NCBI GenBank assembly: GCA_034440615.1
Contig: JAOTOM010005125.1
Location: forward strand, 728,501 to 792,500
Length of the DNA stretch: 64,000 nt
Direction: 5' to 3'
Source: Ashinkailepas kermadecensis
Lineage: Eukaryota > Arthropoda > Thecostraca > Neolepadidae
The notes under the pieces were generated by a model. It was not told where the DNA came from and did not search any database. It saw only the letters and a list, made by a program, of their open reading frames with translations. A program made the position numbers and the translations under genes. This document shows positions 63,401 through 64,000 of the stretch, one piece after another; position 1 is the first letter of the stretch, and the number at the start of each line of letters is the position of its first letter.

Positions 63401-63809
63401 CGGACCGGCGCCACCCACGTCACAGTACACGGAGCGGCGCCACCCACGTCACGGTACATGGAGCGGCGCCACCCACGTCACAGTACACGGACCGGCGCCA
63501 CCCACGTCACAGTCCACGGAGCGGCGCCACCCACCTCCAGGTACACGGCGCGGCGCCACCCACGTCACAGTACACGGACCGGCGCCACCCACATCACAGT
63601 CCACGGAGCGGCACCACCCACGTCAGTCCACGGAGCGGCGCCACCCACCTCCAGGTACACGGCGCGGGTCTGCTCGAACAGCTGCTGTGACGTTGCCATG
63701 GCGATAACGAGCGCGTCGGCCGTGCGGTCGGCCTGCACGCAGCGCTCCACGGCCTCCTTCATGTCGCCGCGCAGGATCGCCTGGGACACGAGGCCGTCCG
63801 CGTCGTCCC
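39267..63809 (-). CDS. SEC31A: SEC31 COPII coat protein, C-terminal two thirds, spliced and partial
   Basis: The gene is join(63809-63649, 61185-61035, 60001-59853, 58441-58274, 57020-56895, 46956-46790, 44079-43874, 43556-43447, 42921-42817, 41941-41770, 41192-41068, 39470-39267) on the minus strand, in phase throughout. SEC31 with SEC13 forms the outer cage of COPII vesicles that bud from the ER. The exons follow the order of animal SEC31: alpha-solenoid (GDMKEAVERCVQADRTADAL; NWREAL-like SWREALVAVLTHAP; LLCYVCAGSVDRLVECW; LLRYAELLTSQGSMETALGY), a Pro/Gln/Ala-rich region with the GHGWNDPPPLK motif (the SAR1/SEC23-activating segment in other species), and the C-terminal domain (PVPAEH...QIKRRLDDVTRKLE; SSNFAEVSGFMPGVKSLVQI). 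The N-terminal WD40 and SEC13-binding part lies right of 64000. The last one or few codons after 39267 are not located. Introns are dominated by arrays made of splice-junction copies. Confidence 0.95.
39471..40050 (-). repeat. Array of the SEC31 last-exon acceptor edge, about six decoy copies
   Basis: Minus-strand units contain TGACCTCAG|GTGCTGTACGA followed by CCTGCTGCGGTC.GGCCGGGT, i.e. the acceptor and the first ~35 coding bases. They become more diverged away from the exon. Confidence 0.9.
40470..40737 (-). mobile_element. Two tandem tRNA-derived SINEs
   Basis: The minus strand from 40737 reads a tRNA-Lys-like head (GCCGCGGTAGCTCAGTTGAT, ACTCTTGATC, GGGTTCGAATC) with degraded anticodon and T stems, then the shared SINE body (CGCGACCAATCGGCGTGAGA). 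A second head (GGTTGTGGGTTCGAGTCCCA) and body follow. Poor stem pairing argues against a working tRNA gene. Confidence 0.75.
40810..41035. repeat. 36-bp tandem repeat, six copies
   Basis: The unit is GGACCCCACACATCCCAGCC + CCTCCTGTTGGCCTCG. It lies in the intron just after the SEC31 exon at 41068. Beyond a short CTGGAGG similarity it is not exon-derived. Confidence 0.92.
41068..41192 (-). CDS. SEC31A: SEC31 C-terminal domain exon (PVPAEH)
   Basis: Two bases and 41 codons: PVPAEHEALQTGLDRLRDAC and LAAAPTPQIKRRLDDVTRKL, E. It aligns with the PIPDEH...QTKRKLDDASKRLE block of vertebrate SEC31. The acceptor is TACACAG|GC and the donor GGAG|GTTGGT. Three more acceptor-edge copies at 39-bp spacing lie upstream. 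Confidence 0.94.
41181..41335 (-). repeat. 39-bp array of the SEC31 PVPAEH-exon acceptor edge, four copies
   Basis: The minus-strand unit contains CACTGTACACAG|GCCCCGTACCTGC. Period 39 keeps frame. Confidence 0.93.
41770..41941 (-). CDS. SEC31A: SEC31 exon (Pro/Gln-rich)
   Basis: Fifty-seven codons plus one base: MAGQPYGAAGPAVPPPPSGQ, FSPYQPAAAAAAQFQPQQPP and so on to PPAPK. The acceptor is CGGCAG|ATG and the donor AAAG|GTCAGG. A second identical acceptor 102 bp upstream (43 of block 42001, i.e. 42043) would add exactly 34 in-frame residues, so the exon may start at either copy. Confidence 0.82.
41842..42090 (-). repeat. 102-bp duplication of a SEC31 exon acceptor edge
   Basis: Two nearly identical units carrying GGCCGGCAG|ATGGCGGGCCAG and the preceding GTGGTCGCCGGCCGCAGTAG. 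The 102 bp equals 34 codons in frame. Confidence 0.92.
42501..42800. repeat. About 50-bp GC-rich tandem repeat, six copies
   Basis: The unit contains CCCGGCCGTTTACCCGCCAG and TTGAGCAGCAGTACCCGCCA. It lies in the SEC31 intron after the poly-Ala exon. Exon relation unclear. Confidence 0.9.
42817..42921 (-). CDS. SEC31A: SEC31 exon (poly-Ala, TQPIYNPADMMP)
   Basis: Thirty-five codons, phase 0-0: ten Ala, then SPLTAVTQPIYNPADMMPAA and GQQYG. The acceptor is TTGACAG|GCG and the donor GGC|GTGAGT. It joins in phase to exons on both sides. Confidence 0.82.
42958..43140. repeat. GGTGGTGGTCAAGGTGAT simple repeat
   Basis: Imperfect units of about 18-21 bp with GTCGTCAAGGTGATGGTGGT. Intronic in SEC31. 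Confidence 0.85.
43148..43245 (-). mobile_element. Diverged SINE copy
   Basis: It shares the layout of the 14251 and 47512 copies: a CTCGAGTCCCACCTG-like B-box remnant, GGCCACTCTTCGCC, GAGAGCTCGGCGATG and GACGCGTCGTC, all diverged. Confidence 0.55.
43248..43447 (-). repeat. About 38-bp array of the SEC31 GWNDPP-exon donor edge
   Basis: Minus-strand units contain GAGGAAG/TAGGAAG|GTGGGTAACC, then CTCGGCACTGA(C/A)GCC or AGGCGTC. The exon end is CTGAAGGCGTCATCCAGGAAG. About five decoys. Confidence 0.88.
43447..43556 (-). CDS. SEC31A: SEC31 exon with GWNDPP motif
   Basis: Two bases and 36 codons: AADYGAPVPPSLPQQPAVNS then GHGWNDPPPLKASSRK. The GWNDPP motif is the conserved SEC31 segment that contacts SAR1-SEC23 in characterised species. 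The acceptor is CCCCAG|CG and the donor AGGAAG|GTGGGT. About five copies of the donor edge follow in the intron. Confidence 0.9.
43585..43805. repeat. Short tandem repeats upstream of the GWNDPP exon
   Basis: Two blocks: GATCCACGACAGAT.TACAGCT (43585-43680) and GATGGGACAGTATGGCTGGTAT, 22 bp, about six copies (43690-43805). Confidence 0.88.
43874..44079 (-). CDS. SEC31A: SEC31 exon with nine-residue VSTF repeats
   Basis: One base, 68 codons, one base: SMGQYMQPNQPTVSTFTP then five tandem variants of PQPAVSTFT / PQPSVSTFA. The acceptor is TTTTCAG|C and the donor CCAG|GTCAGT. It lies in the Pro-rich region. The coding repeat is a 27-bp minisatellite that stays in frame. Confidence 0.85.
44080..44560 (-). 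repeat. About 50-bp array related to the acceptor of the VSTF exon
   Basis: Minus-strand units contain GTATTTGTCTGTTTGAAGCT, while the real acceptor reads GTATTTGTCTGTTTTCAG|CT. The polypyrimidine stretch and AG are kept, but the decoys carry GAAG. A poly(A)/poly(T) patch at 44180-44275 looks like unreliable consensus. Confidence 0.8.
45360..46790 (-). repeat. 59-65-bp array at the donor of the Ala/Gly-rich SEC31 exon, about 23 copies
   Basis: The minus-strand unit contains GGTGGTGTCCAG|GTGAGACGGGCTG and CGGTGAGGGGCGATGTCAGG. The true junction reads GGTGCCAG|GTGAGGCGGGCTG. A ~6-bp insertion (GCGCTG) distinguishes unit types. Confidence 0.9.
46790..46956 (-). CDS. SEC31A: SEC31 exon (Ala/Gly-rich)
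   Basis: Fifty-five codons plus two bases: an Ala/Pro run followed by GGTSGYRVGGRRLYATDPTV and AGGYGGQGYGGA. The acceptor is GTTGCAG|GCA and the donor GCCAG|GTGAGG. Its phase (two bases over) fits the one-base start of the next exon, giving GGA-S-SMGQYMQP. The low-complexity sequence itself is not diagnostic; phase, splice sites and position support it. Other small exons in the 10-kb intron before it cannot be excluded. Confidence 0.78.
46990..47450. repeat. About 52-bp tandem repeat, eight copies
   Basis: Units contain AACATTTAAGGTAGTA.ATTT, AGCCAACATTGAAGGCAGTA and GATGGTAG. Intronic in SEC31. No exon relation seen. Confidence 0.88.
47512..47672 (-). mobile_element. tRNA-derived SINE, near full length
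   Basis: The minus strand starts with a tRNA-like head: TGGTCTAGGGGTAAGATGC (A box), a CAC-containing anticodon-like loop, then GGTTCGAGCCTCACC (B box). The conserved body and AACCAACC tail follow. It resembles a tRNA-Val/Asp-type head. It lies in a SEC31 intron. Confidence 0.8.
47680..48240. other. SEC31 intron, no feature seen
   Basis: Mixed sequence between the SINE and the 36-bp array. Short open frames, none recognised. Confidence 0.5.
48247..50220. repeat. 36-bp array, about 54 copies
   Basis: The unit is CAGGGAGACGGGGCCCCACA + GACGAGCGGTGGGTGT. Highly homogeneous until about 49980, then increasingly degraded with indels to 50220. Open in several frames because 36 is a multiple of three; not coding. 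It lies in the large SEC31 intron. It is unrelated in sequence to the other 36-bp arrays. Confidence 0.96.
50255..50430. repeat. AGTTGGGGTCAGCTGG simple repeat
   Basis: Ten-bp-based repeat of GGGGTCAGTT/GGGGTCAGCT after the 36-bp array. A similar GGTCAGGGGTGGTCAGG run lies at 50640-50715, next to the retrotransposon insertion site. Confidence 0.85.
50726..50956 (-). repeat. 3' LTR of the retrotransposon
   Basis: 231 bp, near-identical to 56208-56438 and preceded on the plus strand by the target duplicate GTGTA. Confidence 0.95.
50957..50967 (-). other. Polypurine tract of the retrotransposon
   Basis: The minus strand reads GGAGGGGGAGA, directly abutting the 3' LTR. This is the expected plus-strand primer for LTR element replication. 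Confidence 0.85.
51277..52059 (-). pseudogene. Retrotransposon integrase C-terminal segment beyond the in-frame stop
   Basis: Directly after the TGA at 52060 the same reading frame continues with NGHSEAAVK, which contains the third catalytic residue (Glu) of the integrase core, and then the C-terminal chromatin/DNA-binding part (RVLVQNP..., YIVNQPSGR) to a stop at 51277. The frame is otherwise open, so one nonsense codon separates the two parts of the integrase. No frameshift is seen. Confidence 0.88.
52060..56073 (-). CDS. Retrotransposon gag-pol polyprotein, first segment (1337 aa)
   Basis: A single frame carries gag and pol without a frameshift. Rough residue positions: gag/capsid-like region 1-290; two CCHC zinc knuckles about 292-326 (the second is canonical C-x2-C-x4-H-x4-C); aspartic protease DTGAET near 442; reverse transcriptase about 640-830, with HVVDDWL at about 800 where most Ty3/gypsy elements have an aromatic residue two positions before the DD; RNase H about 945-1070 (ETDAA, ELELLALSWA, DHRPL); integrase HHCC zinc finger about 1190-1230; first two catalytic Asp of the integrase core near 1252 and 1306. 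Translation ends at TGA 52062-52060, just after HYPQ. Confidence 0.93.
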   Translation of the reverse strand: MGGGDSDAAAVAKPEVDALTRMLQQQLDMAEASARREERLTALLERFCPTPAGHPPAAVGDVPAGAPVPAAAATGVRPRVRMPAAGTPIPHLASSATLMEFEAWKQKFEGYCLLTHVPDLTPEEQKAALLAVLDDDWARVVRFGLPVAADASMTDVITAMYTHLRRQRNVVIDRRDFSCRFQQAGESVDDYICSLKEIASCCNFCTHCTDDRYRDHLVVGTNDGDARRRMLEAPDLTFQKALDICRASESASHNSSAIRGPLEPTVNRVSRYRRDRSRRRSNSAEPVTTARCLRCGAAQHRGSRECPALGRTCNNCRAVGHFAAVCRGRANGGDQRRAASSSRGRQGTPAGRPRGARTARSDTRDRRDSSAYRPRRQVSAVAADDVCDEFSPNFCDGDELQLMNIRLSDVRLQGVSAKRSPQIPLRLHRHDGSTVTSIWTPDTGAETSAVSLKHAEALGVSRKDLHPSTTTLWTADGRKMQCIGTCDLTLQLGDVTRRVEVSVLPSLHSPLLSWHDCVRLGILPSNFPQQIRRMENGRSASADLASAPASGKRRVASVANGRRVDSCAAPGSRIPVPTTRRAPCSDKLSGPPTCSGGTPSARQRQEHFEALKAEFPRVFDMKAKLRKMKGNPMKIELTDNAVPYTLTTARIIPFCWREDVRSQLDELLDKDVIEPVEHPTPWCHALVPVPKRTPDGAVSGCRLTVDFTKLNRFVKRPVHPARIPHDAVASIPPGATFFTKLDCKAGYHQVKIRDEDRDLTCFITPWGRYRYKRAPMGINCSGDVYNNRGDVGMGNIPNTVHVVDDWLAYDSDYAAHVRHVWEIIKKCDELGITLNPDKCVFAEEKVEFCGFSVSSAGYTVDGKKLRAIKDYPQPSSITDLRSFLGLVNQLGAFSDEIAAAAEPLRQLLRPRNVWMWTSAHSEAFTKVKAALVSPPVLDFFDPRRRTVLETDAARTGGLGFCLRQRDDAGRWRLIQCGSRFLTDTESRYAVIELELLALSWACSKCSVYLKGMQHFEVMIDHRPLVPVLNAKTLADIENPRLQRLRERLIPYNFTATWRQGKLHAVPDALSRAPVDDPTPEDEEAELDILHQISSLINRITTDASDGDVSPFKDSALEEVRAATDTDPEIISLKEAILTGFPDHRSQLDPLLRPYWGCRDRLTVDDSLVVCGQRLVIPKSLRRATLERLHASHQGVERTKRRARQVVYWPHLDKDIANFVGACDLCARHLPSLQKEPLMPEETPSRAFQSVSADYFSWAGRSYLVYVDRLSGWPFVCLVSGAASAQDLTRRLRKLFAATGVPQTLRTDGGGQFSARHTRDFLRQWGVQHQISTPHYPQ
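56190..56207 (-). other. Primer-binding site of the retrotransposon
   Basis: Immediately inside the 5' LTR the minus strand reads TGGCGCGGTCGGCAGTC. It starts with TGG as expected for pairing to a tRNA CCA end, and it resembles the complement of a tRNA-Ser 3' end (about two mismatches, from memory). The tRNA assignment is inference. Confidence 0.7.
56208..56438 (-). repeat. 5' LTR of the retrotransposon
   Basis: 231 bp beginning TG (plus-strand view TGTTATGCGTGGGAG) and ending CA, followed by the GTGTA target duplicate. It matches 50726-50956 with one difference seen, a C/T near position 56290. Confidence 0.95.
56520..56660. repeat. CCGGACACATCCTGGACCCG repeat
   Basis: About six imperfect 20-21-bp units in the SEC31 intron, beside the retrotransposon. 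Confidence 0.8.
56895..57020 (-). CDS. SEC31A: SEC31 exon (LCERVQHS linker)
   Basis: Forty-two codons, phase 0-0: PAAVSLCERVQHSLAPAPQQ then Pro/Ala/Gln-rich sequence ending SHGYQ. It matches the LRDRLCRAQ-type helix that follows the solenoid in animal SEC31. The acceptor is CCCACAG|CCG and the donor ATCAG|GTCAGG. The acceptor edge is duplicated once just upstream (57040-57105). Confidence 0.85.
56990..57105 (-). repeat. Duplicated acceptor edge of the SEC31 LCERVQHS exon
   Basis: The minus strand has CCCCACAG|CCGG.AGC.GTGTCA, CTGTGTGAGCGGGT.CAGCAC, TCCCTGGCTCCGGCTC twice. The proximal copy is the exon; the other is 69 bp upstream. Confidence 0.9.
57120..57250. repeat. AGTAGAGGTCAGCAGAGGTC simple repeat
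   Basis: Imperfect 10-bp units. The remaining interval to 57980 has no recognised gene. Confidence 0.75.
57980..58285 (-). repeat. 47-bp array of a SEC31 exon donor edge, seven copies
   Basis: The minus-strand unit is CTCGGCTACCTGGGAGACTG, CGTGGAC|GTGAGTGGCGGG. The rightmost copy is the true junction at 58274; six near-perfect copies follow. Period 47 does not keep frame. Confidence 0.95.
58274..58441 (-). CDS. SEC31A: SEC31 exon (end of alpha-solenoid)
   Basis: Fifty-six codons, phase 0-0: DLMEQVMTLYRANQLAGTAT and LLRYAELLTSQGSMETALGY, ending LGDCVD. The acceptor is CCGGCAG|GAC and the donor GTGGAC|GTGAGT. Six further copies of the donor edge at 47-bp spacing follow in the intron. Confidence 0.94.
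58808..59905 (-). repeat. 81-bp array of the CYVCAGSV-exon donor edge, about 13 copies
   Basis: The minus-strand unit carries CTGGTGGAGTGTTGGGAGCG, GACCCGGCCCGCCGCCACCT, CACCCGCCGCCCTGCAG|GTG and about 24 bp of intron (TGTCTGGGAGGGAGGG). About 57 coding bases are copied, so the array imitates LVECWERTRPAATSPAALQ again and again, mostly in frame. Confidence 0.95.
59853..60001 (-). CDS. SEC31A: SEC31 exon (CYVCAGSVDRLVECW)
   Basis: Two bases and 49 codons: ELGARLELQHTEAMWTNALL, CYVCAGSVDRLVECWERTRP, AATSPAALQ. The acceptor is TTCTCAG|AG and the donor CTGCAG|GTGTGT. About eight acceptor-edge copies flank it on the right and about thirteen donor-edge copies on the left. Confidence 0.95.
60001..60570 (-). 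repeat. About 67-bp array of the CYVCAGSV-exon acceptor edge, eight copies
   Basis: The minus-strand unit contains CATGTGTATGTGTTCTCAG|A, GGAGCTCGGA and CTGCAGTGGTCCGACCTCAT. Acceptor and about ten coding bases are copied. Confidence 0.93.
60740..61045 (-). repeat. 33-bp array of the SWREAL-exon donor edge, nine copies
   Basis: The minus-strand unit is GGCGAGAGGCGCTCTGCG|GT plus GAGTCCCGGCCCT. The true end is GCCCTCTGTG|GTGAGTCCCGG. Period 33 keeps frame. Confidence 0.93.
61035..61185 (-). CDS. SEC31A: SEC31 exon (SWREALVAVLTHAP)
   Basis: Fifty codons plus one base: SMKTDLSRLISALVSHDWST then SWREALVAVLTHAPPQQTSA and LC. The acceptor is GTTTCAG|TCG and the donor TGTG|GTGAGT. Both of its edges have intronic copies: about nine donor copies to the left and diverged acceptor copies to the right. 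Confidence 0.94.
61186..61560 (-). repeat. Diverged copies of the SWREAL-exon acceptor edge
   Basis: Minus-strand units contain CCTGTTTCAG|TCTGTGAAGA; the true acceptor is CCCGTTTCAG|TCGATGAAGA. About six units of 60-70 bp, with CTGCAGTGATTAGAGTTCTT on the plus strand. Confidence 0.75.
61680..61895. repeat. CACAACCACACAACCACA and CA simple repeats
   Basis: Low-complexity CA-rich run with ATAACAACACACAACCACAC units. The open frame across it is not a gene. Confidence 0.9.
61975..63648 (-). repeat. 29-bp array at a SEC31 exon donor, about 57 copies
   Basis: The minus-strand unit is GTGGGTGGCGCCGGTCCGTG + TACTGTGAC. The true junction is CGTGTACCTGGAG|GTGGGTGGCGCCGC. Copies nearest the exon (63530-63650) still carry CTGGAG. 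Two main variants (GGAGCG/GGACCG) are interleaved, suggesting higher-order duplication. Confidence 0.92.
63649..63809 (-). CDS. SEC31A: SEC31 exon (alpha-solenoid, first exon in window)
   Basis: Two bases plus 53 codons: DDADGLVSQAILRGDMKEAV, then ERCVQADRTADALVIAMA and FEQTRAVYLE. The acceptor is GGCAG|GG and the donor CTGGAG|GTGGGTGG. The donor-side sequence CGTGTA..CTG...|GTGGGTGGCGCC seeds the 29-bp array to the left. Confidence 0.93.
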
Positions 63810-64000
63810 CTGCCGGCCGGGTCGGCGGTGTCAGCAGCGGTCAGCAGGGTCAGCAGCGGTCAGCGGGGTCAGCAGCGGTCAGCAACGGTCAGCTGGGTCA
63901 GCCGGGGGCAATGGACGTCAGAAGAAGTTAGGAAATGCTACTGTAAATCTTCATCTGTTAAAATGATTTCATGAGCGGTCGACAGCGTTCAAAAGGGTTC
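63810..64000. other. SEC31 intron at the right edge
   Basis: GGTCAGCAGCGGTCAGC repeats to about 63905, then unremarkable sequence. The upstream SEC31 exons are outside the window. Confidence 0.6.

Noticed and set aside
61660..63931. ORFs of about 600-680 aa, His/Pro/Arg-rich
   Set aside because: They run over a 29-bp array in a SEC31 intron; indels between units switch frames and no family is matched.

Overview
The window is nuclear DNA of a metazoan. It has split genes with GT-AG introns, tRNA-derived SINEs, a Ty3/gypsy-type LTR retrotransposon and very large amounts of tandem repeat. The proteins and the pyrophosphatase/NURF38 type fit an invertebrate, perhaps an arthropod such as a crustacean, but I cannot name the species. 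No prokaryotic features are present.

Three conserved housekeeping genes can be rebuilt exon by exon, with every splice phase agreeing. (1) Soluble inorganic pyrophosphatase, minus strand: exons 19317-19134, 14627-14512 and 1576-1457. Its C-terminal exons lie beyond the left edge. (2) Peter pan/SSF1 (PPAN), a ribosome-biogenesis Brix protein, plus strand: ten exons from 20637 to 34968, predicted 523 aa, complete. It is head-to-head with the pyrophosphatase gene across about 1.3 kb. (3) SEC31, the COPII outer-coat protein, minus strand: twelve exons from 63809 down to 39267, covering the alpha-solenoid, the Pro-rich region and the C-terminal domain. The WD40 half lies beyond the right edge and the terminal codons are unresolved. 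PPAN and SEC31 converge.

A large SEC31 intron holds a 5.7-kb LTR retrotransposon (50726-56438) with almost identical 231-bp LTRs, a 5-bp target duplication, a primer-binding site and a polypurine tract. Its single gag-pol frame is cut by one TGA just before the last integrase catalytic residue. SINE copies of a shared family lie in introns and between genes.

Most of the remaining DNA is minisatellite. The outstanding observation is that many arrays are built from the splice junctions of these genes. At about half of the junctions examined, the exon edge plus its donor or acceptor has been copied into the adjoining intron, from 2 to more than 50 times. This occurs in SEC31 and PPAN, and marginally in the pyrophosphatase gene. 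Other arrays, such as the 7.5-kb array of 36-bp units at 6029-13560, show no exon relation. The long repetitive ORFs across these arrays are not genes. The stretch 21950-23360 is homopolymer-rich and looks like poor consensus sequence.
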